The position numbers were made by a program, and so were the translations under genes. 64,000 bases of DNA from Planctomycetota bacterium (GTDB lineage: Bacteria; Planctomycetota; UBA1135; GCA-002686595). Shown one piece after another: positions 18,758 through 27,543 of the stretch; position 1 is the stretch's first letter; each line of letters begins with the position of its first letter. The notes beneath the pieces are model-generated. The model was not told the DNA's origin. It saw only the letters and a program-made list of their open reading frames with translations, and made no database searches. The stretch spans positions 1 to 64,000 of the forward strand of contig PKCK01000011.1 of the NCBI GenBank assembly GCA_002862085.1, given 5' to 3'.

Positions 18758-19729
18758 TCAGGCTCCCCGTGCGTCGCGGGCGCGGAGCGCCGCGGCGTTC
18801 GCGTCGCGTCGCAGTCGCGCTCGCCTGAGGAGCCCCGCGATGACTCCGCGCTCCGGCGCGGCCGCGAGGCTGACGACGAACAGCGCCGACGCGGTCAGGA
18901 CGATCAAGGCACCCGTCGGCGCATTCGGGGCCGCGGCCGAGAGTGAAGTGCCGGTCCACGCGCTCAACCCTCCGATGCTCGCGGAGAGCGCCAGGAGCGG
19001 CGGCACGCGGCGGGCCCACAGGCGCGCCGTCGCGGGCGGGATCACGAGCAGCGCCACGATGAGCAGCATCCCCACCGCCTGCATCCCGGCCAGGGTGACC
19101 GCCGCGACGAGGGCTGCGAGGAGCGCTTCCATGGCGGGGACGCGCAGGCCCGTCGTCCGGGCGTAGCGGTCCGAGAAGGCGATCGCGGTCAGCGGTTTCG
19201 AAGCGACCAGCGTGATGGTCAGGGTCAGGGCCGCCAGGATGCCCATGGTCCACGCGTCGGCGCGCGTCATGGACGCTGCCGAGCCGAAGATCAGATCGTC
19301 GAGTCCCGCTTGCCCGGCGCCGCCGGCGCGGCGGGCGATGGAGAGCAGGCAGATGCCGAGACCGAAGGAGGCGCTCGACACCGCGGCGGTCGCCGTGTCC
19401 GCGGTGAGCCGGGTGTTGCGCGTCAGCCAGCCGATCGCTCCGACCGCGAGAGATCCGCTGACGCCGGCGCCGAGGATGAGCACCTCCATGGATCGTGGCG
19501 CGCTGCCCTCGGCCGTGAGCGCGCCGCGGACGAGGAACGCGGCCGCCACGCCGGCGAGGGACGCGTGGGCGAAGGCGTCGGCCACGAGGGACTCCTTGCG
19601 GAGCATGCTGAACACGCCGACGGTCCCCGCCGCGACGCCGAGCAGGATCGCCGCGCAGAGCACGACGTTCGTGTTGAAGCCACCGCCGAAGGAAAGGGCG
19701 CGCAGCCACTCCGCGACCAGCTCGCCCAT
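18758..19729 (-). CDS. Metal ABC transporter permease (second copy)
   Basis: VGVFSMLRKESLVADAFAHASLAGVAAAFL; AVGMLLIVALLVIPPATARLW. Confidence 0.88.
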   Translation of the reverse strand: MGELVAEWLRALSFGGGFNTNVVLCAAILLGVAAGTVGVFSMLRKESLVADAFAHASLAGVAAAFLVRGALTAEGSAPRSMEVLILGAGVSGSLAVGAIGWLTRNTRLTADTATAAVSSASFGLGICLLSIARRAGGAGQAGLDDLIFGSAASMTRADAWTMGILAALTLTITLVASKPLTAIAFSDRYARTTGLRVPAMEALLAALVAAVTLAGMQAVGMLLIVALLVIPPATARLWARRVPPLLALSASIGGLSAWTGTSLSAAAPNAPTGALIVLTASALFVVSLAAAPERGVIAGLLRRARLRRDANAAALRARDARGA

Positions 19730-19742
19730 GCCCGGGAGGTCG

Positions 19743-20501
19743 TCAGACTCCGGCCGCGGCCGCGCCGACGTCGCCGCGCCAGGTGGCGAGGGCCTCGGCG
19801 GCAGGACCCTGGGCCCTCACGGTCCGGTCGAGCACGAGGGCGTCGTCGAAGTGCCGCGCGACGGATCCGAGGTCGTGGTGCACCGCGATCACGGTGCGGC
19901 CCGCCTCCGCGAGGCGGCGGAGCTCGGCGGTGAGCACGGCCTCGGTCCCCTCGTCCACGCCCGCGAAGGGCTCGTCGAGGATCACCAGGTCCGCGTCCTG
20001 GGCGAGGGCGCGCGCGAGGAACACGCGCTGCTGCTGACCGCCGGAGAGCTCGCCGATGGGCCGCGCGCCCAGCTCGGTCATGTCCACGCGGACGAGCGCG
20101 TCCTCCACCCGCCGCTCCGTCTCGCGGCGGCCAGCGCGCGTCGGGACGAGCCAGCCCGGCAGCCACCACGCGGCGCCGCGCATCGCTCCCATGCGGACCA
20201 CGTCGCGGGCGGTCACCGGGAAGTCCCAGTCGACGCTCTCGCGCTGGGGGACGTGCGCGACGCGGTCGCGCACGGCGGAGAAGGGCTGGCCCCAGAAGCG
20301 GACGTCACCCGCGAGGCGGGGCACGAGGCCGAGGGAGGCGCTCAACAGCGTCGTCTTGCCGGCGCCGTTGGGGCCGACGACCGCGGTCATGCTCCCCGCA
20401 CGGACCGACCAGTTGACGTCCCAGAGCACGGGCTCGTCCCGGTAGGCGACCGAGAGGGCCGTCACCGCCAGGGGGACGCCGGACTCCTCGCGGAGGATCA
20501 T
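19743..20501 (-). CDS. Metal ABC transporter ATP-binding protein
   Basis: VVGPNGAGKTTLL, IGELSGGQQQRVFLARALAQDADLVILDEPFAGVD. Confidence 0.93.
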   Translation of the reverse strand: MILREESGVPLAVTALSVAYRDEPVLWDVNWSVRAGSMTAVVGPNGAGKTTLLSASLGLVPRLAGDVRFWGQPFSAVRDRVAHVPQRESVDWDFPVTARDVVRMGAMRGAAWWLPGWLVPTRAGRRETERRVEDALVRVDMTELGARPIGELSGGQQQRVFLARALAQDADLVILDEPFAGVDEGTEAVLTAELRRLAEAGRTVIAVHHDLGSVARHFDDALVLDRTVRAQGPAAEALATWRGDVGAAAAGV

Positions 20502-21454
20502 TGCGCGGGACCCTCCGGCTCGGTCACGGAGGCGGCGTCGCCGCCGAGGGCGTCCGCGATCGTGCGGGCGTTGTGCCGGATCATCGCGGCGTAGGTGCGC
20601 GCTTCGCCGGGTGCGTCCGAGTGGAGCACGCCGCCGATGGCGACGGTGTGCCCGCGCGAGCCGGCGCCCTCGACGAGGGCCCGCACGTTGCGCTCGGACA
20701 CGGTCGACTCGAAGAAGACCGCCGGCGCCTCGCGCGCGACGATCAGATCCACGAGCTCCTCGATGGCCCGGAGCCCGGCCTCGCTGGCCGTGGACACGCC
20801 CTGGACCGCGTGAACCTCGACGCCGTAGCGGCGGCCGAAGTACGCGAACGCGTCGTGGGCCGTGATCAGGACGCGCGAGCGCTGCGGGATGGTGGCGACG
20901 ACAGCCTCGACCTCGGCGTCGAGGGCGAGCAGTTCGCTGCGGAGCGCGTCCGCGCGTTCGCGAGCGCCGTTCACCGGGAGCGTGGACGCGATCACGTCGC
21001 AGCACCGCGCCCAGAGCTTCACGTCCATCCACAGGTGTGGGTCGACGACGCCCTCCGTCTCGCTCGAGAGCTCGGTCTCGTCCGCGATGTTCGGGGCGAG
21101 GGCGACGACCGTCGTGCCCCCGTCCGCGATCTTCGCGAGCGTCGGCTCGAGATAGGCCTCGAGCCCGTACCCGCTGTGGAACACGACCGAGGCGGCGGTG
21201 ATCGCTGCCACGTCGTCGCGCGTCGGGCGGAAGAGGTGCGGGTCGACGTCGGCCCCGAAGAGCACCGTGACGTCGGCCTCCTCACCCGCGATCTCGCGCA
21301 CGAGGTCACCGACCATCGCGGTCGTGCAGACCACGCGCGGCCGGACGTGCTCACCGGCCTCGACCTCTCCAGCCCCGCAGCTCCAGAGGAGGAGGCTCAG
21401 CGGCGCGGCGAGGGCCCAGGCGAAGGGTCGGAGGGTGGAGGTCAGGCGAGGCAT
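20498..21454 (-). CDS. Metal (Mn/Zn) ABC transporter substrate-binding lipoprotein
   Basis: Lipobox LLWSC; VVCTTAMVGDLVREIAGEEADVTVLFGADVDPHLFRPTRDDV; DPHLWMDVKLW; FFESTVSERNV. Confidence 0.93.
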   Translation of the reverse strand: MPRLTSTLRPFAWALAAPLSLLLWSCGAGEVEAGEHVRPRVVCTTAMVGDLVREIAGEEADVTVLFGADVDPHLFRPTRDDVAAITAASVVFHSGYGLEAYLEPTLAKIADGGTTVVALAPNIADETELSSETEGVVDPHLWMDVKLWARCCDVIASTLPVNGARERADALRSELLALDAEVEAVVATIPQRSRVLITAHDAFAYFGRRYGVEVHAVQGVSTASEAGLRAIEELVDLIVAREAPAVFFESTVSERNVRALVEGAGSRGHTVAIGGVLHSDAPGEARTYAAMIRHNARTIADALGGDAASVTEPEGPAQ

Positions 21455-21494
21455 GGGGAGGACTCGGTCGTCCCCGAGGATAGTTCGTGCCGTC

Positions 21495-21518
21495 GGCTAC
21501 GCTGTAGCCTTGGCTACA
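21495..21518. promoter_or_regulatory. Candidate MntR operator: three alternating half-sites GGCTAC-GCT-GTAGCC-TT-GGCTAC with palindrome TGTAGCC-TT-GGCTACA
   Basis: Exact inverted repeats seen in the mntR-importer intergenic gap, 41-64 bp upstream of the substrate-binding gene start. Confidence 0.65.
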
Positions 21519-21562
21519 TTTTTGACCGCGCGGTTCGCCCGGCGACCCCCCAGGCCGTCCTC

Positions 21563-22429
21563 TCAGGCCCTCGTGTCGCGTTCCGAGACCGCGTCGAAGA
21601 CCTCGAGGGTCCGCTCGGAGACGTGGTGTTCGACGCCCTCCGCGTCGATCTCGGCGGCCTCCTCGGGCACCCCGATCGCGCGCAGGAACCGCAGCACTCT
21701 CTCGTGCCGCTCCCGCGAGCGCGCAGCGAGCTCCTCCCCGAGGGGGGTCAGGGTCACGGGCCGATAGGGCTCGGTCTCCACGTAGCCGTCGCGCTGGAGT
21801 CGTCCCACGGTCCGGCTGACGGTCGCGTGGCTGACGCCGAAGCGGCGGGCGAGGTCGCCCACGCGGGCCGAGCCCGACTCCGCGATGAGGTCGCCGATCG
21901 CCTCGACGTAGTCCTCCGTGACCTCCGACGCGTGGGCCCGGCGGACCCGCGCGAAGCGCTCGGGGTCGGAGGCCGCGGGAGTCGGCGGCGCCGCGTCCGG
22001 CGTCCGGCCCCGCGCAGCCACGAAGCGCGCGAAGGCTGCCAGCGTGTCGGGCCCGACGTGGTGCTCGATGCCCTCTGCGTCCTGCTCCGCGACCTCCGGT
22101 TCGACCCCGAGGCTCAGGAGCAGCGCCAGGACCTGTGCGTGGCGCGCGCGCGATGCTGCGGCCATCGCGCGGCCCTCCTGCGTCAGCTCGATCGAGCGGT
22201 AGGGCTCGGTCTCGACGAGGCCGTCGCGCTGCAACCGCTCCACCGTCCTGCTGACGGTGACGTGGCTCACCCCGAAGAGGGCAGCGAGGTCCCGGACGCG
22301 CGCCTCGCCGTTCTGCGCGAGCAGGTCGTCGATCGCCTCCACGTAGTCCTCCGCCGTCTCGCTGCGGTTCGCACTGCGGACGGCCTCGAAGCGGCGGGCG
22401 TTCTGCTCGTCGGCGGGCGTGGGCGTCAT
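21563..22429 (-). CDS. Tandem (two-module) MntR/DtxR-family metalloregulator
   Basis: Two consecutive MntR-like modules: TAEDYVEAIDDLL..FGVSHVTVSRTVERLQRDG..RARHAQVL..DAEGIEHHV and VTEDYVEAIGDLI..FGVSHATVSRTVGRLQRDG..RERHERVL..DAEGVEHHV. Confidence 0.9.
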   Translation of the reverse strand: MTPTPADEQNARRFEAVRSANRSETAEDYVEAIDDLLAQNGEARVRDLAALFGVSHVTVSRTVERLQRDGLVETEPYRSIELTQEGRAMAAASRARHAQVLALLLSLGVEPEVAEQDAEGIEHHVGPDTLAAFARFVAARGRTPDAAPPTPAASDPERFARVRRAHASEVTEDYVEAIGDLIAESGSARVGDLARRFGVSHATVSRTVGRLQRDGYVETEPYRPVTLTPLGEELAARSRERHERVLRFLRAIGVPEEAAEIDAEGVEHHVSERTLEVFDAVSERDTRA

Positions 22430-22518
22430 GGGGAGGTGGGTCGCGGAGCAGTTTCCGCGTTCGGCGGATATGGTGCACGCCGGGGCGCGTCCCGCGCCAC
22501 TCGATCGAGCACGAGCAG

Positions 22519-23454
22519 ATGAACTACCGACAGATGGGCCGGACGGGTCTCCGGCTGAGCAGCGTCTCCATCGGAGGCTGGTTGACCTTCGGTGGCACCG
22601 TGGACGAGCGCGGGACCCGCGACATCCTGCGCGCGGCCGTGGACGAGGGCGTCAACTTCATCGACCTCGCCGACGTCTACTCCAAGGGCGCCTGCGAGGC
22701 TGCCGTGGGGGCCTGTCTCGGGGAGTTCCGGCGCGAGGACCTCGTCGTGTCGAGCAAGGTCTTCGGGCGCATGGGCGACGGTCCGAACGATCGCGGCCTG
22801 TCTCGCAAGCACATCATGGAGAGCGTCGACGCGTCGCTGCGCAGGCTCGGCACGGACTATCTCGACATCTACTTCTGCCACCGGCCCGACCCCGAGACGC
22901 CCCTCGACGAGACGGCGCGGGCCATGGACGATCTCGTCCGGCGGGGGAAGGTCCACTACTGGGGCACGAGCGTCTGGCCGGGCGAACAGCTCCAGGACGT
23001 CCACGATCTCTGCGATCGTCGGGGCCTCTACGCGCCCCTGGTCGAACAGCCGCAATACAGCCTCGCCTTCCGCGGGATCGAGGCGGACTCGCTGCCCGTG
23101 GCGCGAAGGCTCGGCATGGGCGTGGTGACGTGGAGCCCGCTCGCGGGGGGACTGCTGACCGGCAAGTACGACGAAGGCGTTCCCGAGGGTTCGCGCGGCG
23201 CCGACACGAGCTGGCTCGACGACGTCTTGAACGACGAGATGCGCGTGAAGCTGCGGGCCTTCAGCGCGATGGCGCGAGAGCTCTCCCTCGCCCCCGCGCA
23301 GCTCGCCCTGGCGTGGGTCCTGCACCAGGAAGGCGTCTCGAGCGTGATCACCGGTGCGACGCGCCCCGAACAGGTGCGCGAGAACGTCCACGCCGCCGAG
23401 GTCGAGCTCGATCCCGCCGCGCTGCGGCGCCTCGAGGAGCTCTTCCCGGCGTGA
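22519..23454 (+). CDS. Aldo/keto reductase
   Basis: MNYRQMGRTGLRLSSVSIGGWLTFG; NFIDLADVYSKGACE; LGTDYLDIYFCHRPD. Confidence 0.92.
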   Translation: MNYRQMGRTGLRLSSVSIGGWLTFGGTVDERGTRDILRAAVDEGVNFIDLADVYSKGACEAAVGACLGEFRREDLVVSSKVFGRMGDGPNDRGLSRKHIMESVDASLRRLGTDYLDIYFCHRPDPETPLDETARAMDDLVRRGKVHYWGTSVWPGEQLQDVHDLCDRRGLYAPLVEQPQYSLAFRGIEADSLPVARRLGMGVVTWSPLAGGLLTGKYDEGVPEGSRGADTSWLDDVLNDEMRVKLRAFSAMARELSLAPAQLALAWVLHQEGVSSVITGATRPEQVRENVHAAEVELDPAALRRLEELFPA

Positions 23455-24707
23455 GGGCCGCGCCCCTCTTCACGCGCCTTGGACTCTCCCTGGCGGCGCT
23501 GGGGGCGGCGCTCATCGCAGCGGAGCTCGCGGTGGAGCGCTGGTTCCCGGTCGGGGGGGCGGTGTACCGCCTCGACGCGGAGCTCCTCCACGACGCGCGG
23601 CCGGACGCCGCCCGGATCCAGCCGATGCCGCGCGCGCGCGTCGGCCCCGGGGACGCAGCGCGCGTGCTGGTCACGACCGGTCCCGAGGGGATGCGCGGTC
23701 GCGGGCTCGATCGCTCCGGTCAGCGTCCGCGGGTGCTGGTCATCGGAGATTCACTCGTGATGGCGGAGAACGTGCCGATCGACAGCACCTTCGTGCGCCA
23801 GCTCACCAGAGCTCTCGAGGAGGAACTCGATCTCCCTGCGTGGTCGCTGGAGGGCGTCAACGCGGGGCGTTCGGGCTATGGACCCGATCAGTCGCTCCTG
23901 CTCCTCGAGCGCTGCGCGCGCGAGATCCAGCCCTCGCTCGTGGTCTTCGTGCTCTGCGCCCACAACGACCTCGGTGACCTGGCTCGCAACCGGTTGTTCG
24001 CGCTCGAGGGGGAAGAGCTGGTGCGACGCTCGCCGGGTGTCGCGCCGCGCATCGAGGTGTGGTTCCGTGAAGTCGAGCGCGCGGCGAGCCAGCCGGCGCT
24101 CCTCCGTCTCTTCGACGCGCTCCGTGCGGGCGGTCCCGTCGAGGACGAGTTCCCCGGGGACCCGGTGCCGCTGTATCTCGCCGCGCTTCGCCAGCAGTGG
24201 GAGGACGCCCGCGCGGGACGCCCCGTCGATTCGCTCTTCGAGGACATCCACGACGTCGACGTGGCGCTCGGGATGGACGTGAGCGGGGGGGCGAAGGTCG
24301 CGCTCCTGACGGGGATCGCGCGGCGGGCGCTCTCCGCCGAGCGATCCCACGCGAGCCTCGGCCTCGAGCGGGCCGCGCCGGTGCATTTCGTCGTCGTGCC
24401 CTCGGCGGTCGACGTCTGCCGGCGCTTCGGGATCACGGTCGACCCGGCGATCCACCCCGGTTACGACCCCGAGGCGCTCGCCGCGGCCCACGTCGGAGCT
24501 CTTCGCCTCGCAGGCGCCGAGCGCGTCCACGACCTCGATCCGCCGCTGCGGGCCCTCGAAGAGCCCGGGGACCTGTTCGTCGGCGGGACCGACATCCACT
24601 GGAACGCACGTGGCCAGCGCTGGGCGGCGCGCCTCGTTGCGCGGCAGATCGCCGCAGATCCCCTGACCCGCGCCCGGCTCCTGCCCGATCCCCCCTCGGA
24701 TCGTTGA
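23451..24707 (+). CDS. SGNH/GDSL hydrolase family protein
   Basis: GTG start overlaps the upstream TGA (GTGA); VLVIGDSLVMAENVPIDSTFVRQL; GGTDIHWNARGQRW. Confidence 0.75.
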   Translation: MRAAPLFTRLGLSLAALGAALIAAELAVERWFPVGGAVYRLDAELLHDARPDAARIQPMPRARVGPGDAARVLVTTGPEGMRGRGLDRSGQRPRVLVIGDSLVMAENVPIDSTFVRQLTRALEEELDLPAWSLEGVNAGRSGYGPDQSLLLLERCAREIQPSLVVFVLCAHNDLGDLARNRLFALEGEELVRRSPGVAPRIEVWFREVERAASQPALLRLFDALRAGGPVEDEFPGDPVPLYLAALRQQWEDARAGRPVDSLFEDIHDVDVALGMDVSGGAKVALLTGIARRALSAERSHASLGLERAAPVHFVVVPSAVDVCRRFGITVDPAIHPGYDPEALAAAHVGALRLAGAERVHDLDPPLRALEEPGDLFVGGTDIHWNARGQRWAARLVARQIAADPLTRARLLPDPPSDR

Positions 24708-24738
24708 CGCGGCCGCGTGGCTCCCACCGACGAGGGGG

Positions 24739-24815
24739 TGGTACGCCCGACAGGATTCGAACCTGTGACCTTTCGCTCCGGAGGCGAACGCTCTATCCAG
24801 CTGAGCTACGGGCGC
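24739..24815 (-). tRNA. tRNA-Arg (anticodon CCG), CCA encoded
   Basis: Reverse complement GCGCCCGTAGCTCAGCTGGATAGAGCGTTCGCCTCCGGAGCGAAAGGTCACAGGTTCGAATCCTGTCGGGCGTACCA folds as a cloverleaf; loop CTCCGGA; GGTTCGAATCC T-arm. Confidence 0.95.
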
Positions 24816-25005
24816 TTTCGGGGGCGGGATCCTAGGCCGAGACCGGGCGAGGCGCCAGCCTCCCAGGGTCATACGCGCACGTGGTGTCGAGGGTGCCTCG
24901 GAGTCGGGGAAGCGGAGGCGCCCATCAGGGGATCTACCTAGGTCTCAAATCCGACGTTTGCGAGTAACTTCATACATGCGGTTCACCTAAGAACAGTCGC
25001 TGCTC

Positions 25006-25980
25006 ATGCCGTCACTCCCTACCGCTCCTCGCTCCTCGCTCAAAATGAGCCTGTGTGCGACGACCCTCTGCGCCGCCCTGGCGGCGCTGGCGGCCGAGAG
25101 GATGACGGAGCCCGGCGCGGGCTGGGCCGAAGACGCGGAGGGCAGCCCGATCTCCTCGCTCTCGGCGAACACCCTGCAGCTCGACGCTGACGGGGATGGC
25201 CTGGTGGACTCACAGGAGCTGCTCGTCGGCACGTCGCCCCTGGATTTCGACTCCGATGCGGACGGTTTCGGCGACGGGGAGGAGTTCGCACGCCACTCCG
25301 ACCCTCGCGACCCGCTCTCGCTGCCCGAGGGGGAGGAGGTCTCGGCGACCCTCCTCGCGCGAGGTCAGGGGGGGAAACTGCGCCTCGTCGTGGCCCTGCA
25401 CGAGCCTCAAGGCCTCTCGGACGTCTCGATGCTCCGAATCGGCGCCCTGGCCCAGGGTGAGATCGTCTCCGTCCCACTCGCCCGGTTCCTCGGCATCGCC
25501 GACGTTCGCGGAGTGGGCGGCTCGGCCAACTCGAGCGTGACCACGATCGACCTGCCCATCGATCCGAATTTCGTCCACGCGTCAGGGGGGATGGTCACGT
25601 TCTTCCTGGCCGCCGGTCAGACGGACACGATGACCTTCAACACCGCGGCGAAGGTCGACATCCGCTCCGAGGCGGGAGAGCTGGTCATGCTGCGTCCCAT
25701 CCAGTCGACCCTGGATCGACGCGTATCGGGGGGCAACGGCGGAGGGCTCCGCGAGCCCATCCCCGTCTCGACGCCGCCGCCGCTCGAGAGCGGCTGGGTC
25801 TCTGGCGCGATCTGCTATCAGCGCTCCGAGGTGGTCGGCATCAACGGCCCGCGCATCCTCCATCAGATCGTCGAGGCGGACTGCCTCGAGGGCTGGGACA
25901 GCTACTGCTCCGGCGAGTGCGCGGCCTCCGTGGGGGCGACCTACGAGACGGTCGATCCGCTCGCGCTGATCGGGGGCTGA
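25006..25980 (+). CDS. Secreted protein with thrombospondin type-3-like Ca-binding repeats
   Basis: DADGDGLVDSQELLVGTSPLDFDSDADGFGDGEEFARHSDPRDPLS; N-terminal hydrophobic segment. Confidence 0.65.
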   Translation: MPSLPTAPRSSLKMSLCATTLCAALAALAAERMTEPGAGWAEDAEGSPISSLSANTLQLDADGDGLVDSQELLVGTSPLDFDSDADGFGDGEEFARHSDPRDPLSLPEGEEVSATLLARGQGGKLRLVVALHEPQGLSDVSMLRIGALAQGEIVSVPLARFLGIADVRGVGGSANSSVTTIDLPIDPNFVHASGGMVTFFLAAGQTDTMTFNTAAKVDIRSEAGELVMLRPIQSTLDRRVSGGNGGGLREPIPVSTPPPLESGWVSGAICYQRSEVVGINGPRILHQIVEADCLEGWDSYCSGECAASVGATYETVDPLALIGG

Positions 25981-26175
25981 GGTCCCCCGGCCGCCAGGTC
26001 GGGCCTCGGATACGCGTCGGACGCCGCGCGGGGGACCCGCCGGGCTCACAATGGGACTTGGAGGGCCTCCGAGAGCGGGGGAAACTGACCCGGGCGAGAA
26101 GCGACTTTTTTGCCTTCAAGGAGGCCCTATGGCGCGGAACCTGAGTTCGACGCCGAGCATCTGATCAATCAGATT

Positions 26176-26814
26176 ATGAGCGGACCCGTCAGGATCGATC
26201 CCGACCGCGACCTCATCCTCGCCTGCCAGGCGGAGCCCGAGGCCGGCTTCAACGGCGCATTCCGGCAGCTCTACGAGCTGTACAAGGACCGCGTGTACAG
26301 CGCGTGCTTCCGGATCACCGGGAACGCGACGGACGCGCTGGACGCGTCCCAGGAGACCTTCGGGATCGTGTACCGCAAGCTCCAGAGCTTCCGCTTCGAG
26401 TCGAAGTTCTCCAGCTGGGTCTACCGCGTGGCGGTCAACGCCGCCATCGACATCAAGCGCCGCGCTGGCAGCCGCAGGGTGACCTCCCTCGATGCGCTCC
26501 GCGGCGGCGACACGGACACCCCCTCCGGTCCTCTCCAGATCCGCGATGAGGTGACCGAGGCGCCGACGGCTGCGGCCTCCCGCCACGAACTGGAGTCCGA
26601 TATCCAGTCCGCGATCGACCGTCTCTCGCCGAAGATGAAGACGATCGTGGTTCTGCGCTACCTGCAGAGCCTCAGCTACGAGGAGATCGCGGAGACCCTG
26701 GAGATCTCGCTGGGCACGGTGAAGTCGCGCCTATCGCGTGCGCACGCCGCGCTCGATCGAGAGCTGACCCCGGTCGTCGACCGACACTTCATCGAGCGGA
26801 ACCCTGCGCTCTGA
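26176..26814 (+). CDS. ECF RNA polymerase sigma factor (start uncertain, 26110 or 26176)
   Basis: LYKDRVYSACFRITGNATDALDASQETFGIVYRKLQSFRFESKFSSWVYRVAVNAAIDIKRR; SYEEIAETLEISLGTVKSRLSRAHAAL. Confidence 0.9.
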   Translation: MSGPVRIDPDRDLILACQAEPEAGFNGAFRQLYELYKDRVYSACFRITGNATDALDASQETFGIVYRKLQSFRFESKFSSWVYRVAVNAAIDIKRRAGSRRVTSLDALRGGDTDTPSGPLQIRDEVTEAPTAAASRHELESDIQSAIDRLSPKMKTIVVLRYLQSLSYEEIAETLEISLGTVKSRLSRAHAALDRELTPVVDRHFIERNPAL

Positions 26815-26838
26815 CCGCTACGCCGCCGTCTGCCTGCC

Positions 26839-27543
26839 ATGTCCTCCTCCTCGAGTCCTGAACCCGCACCGGAGCAGTCCCCGCTCCCGGTCGAGTGGCT
26901 CGACCTCGTGGTGGTCGACGGTCCGATCCCGGCGAACGTGGAGGGCGACGCGTCCGAGGCCCTCACGAGGGCGCGCGGCCACCTCCGCGCGCTGTCGTCG
27001 CTGATGGGCCGCAGGGCTCCGGACGAACTGGCTGGCCTCGTGGTGGCCAGCATCAACGCCGGGGCGCGCCAGGACCGGGCGCTGGAGTTCGCTCGATCCC
27101 TTCCTCGCATCGAGGCGCCGGCCACGCTCGACGAGGCGGTGGCCTCCGGGATCGACGCCGACGCGGCGAGCGCGCCGGCCGTGCTCGACCGGCTCGTCGA
27201 GGAGCGAGTGGGCGCGCCCGAGCAGACGATGGCCCGCTCCATGACGGGCCGGCTCGAGCGTCACAAGGCTCCGAGTGAGCTGGAGCGGCGCGTGCAGCGC
27301 GAGCTCTTCACGGGCCGGGATGCGACCAGCGGCGGCCGGCGCCGACTCGCGTCCGCGGTCGGGGCCTCCCTGCTCGCGGTCGTCCTGGTCGTCGCCGCGC
27401 AGCGGATGCTGCCCGCGAGCCCGTCCGCCTCGGAGCCCGCCGCCCCCGAGCTGGTGGTCTCGCTCACGGTGGAGCGCGTCGACGTCGGCGATCTCACCTC
27501 CTCCGATCGGGCCTTCCTCGGGATGATGGGAGGGCAGCTCTGA
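26839..27543 (+). CDS. Probable anti-sigma factor (single TM)
   Basis: Position after the ECF sigma; TM LASAVGASLLAVVLVVAAQRML; ELERRVQRELF. Confidence 0.6.
   Translation: MSSSSSPEPAPEQSPLPVEWLDLVVVDGPIPANVEGDASEALTRARGHLRALSSLMGRRAPDELAGLVVASINAGARQDRALEFARSLPRIEAPATLDEAVASGIDADAASAPAVLDRLVEERVGAPEQTMARSMTGRLERHKAPSELERRVQRELFTGRDATSGGRRRLASAVGASLLAVVLVVAAQRMLPASPSASEPAAPELVVSLTVERVDVGDLTSSDRAFLGMMGGQL

Noticed and set aside
24739-24815. tRNA as a genomic-island attachment site
   Set aside because: No integrase and no obvious direct repeat of the tRNA 3' end elsewhere in the window; flanks look like ordinary chromosome.
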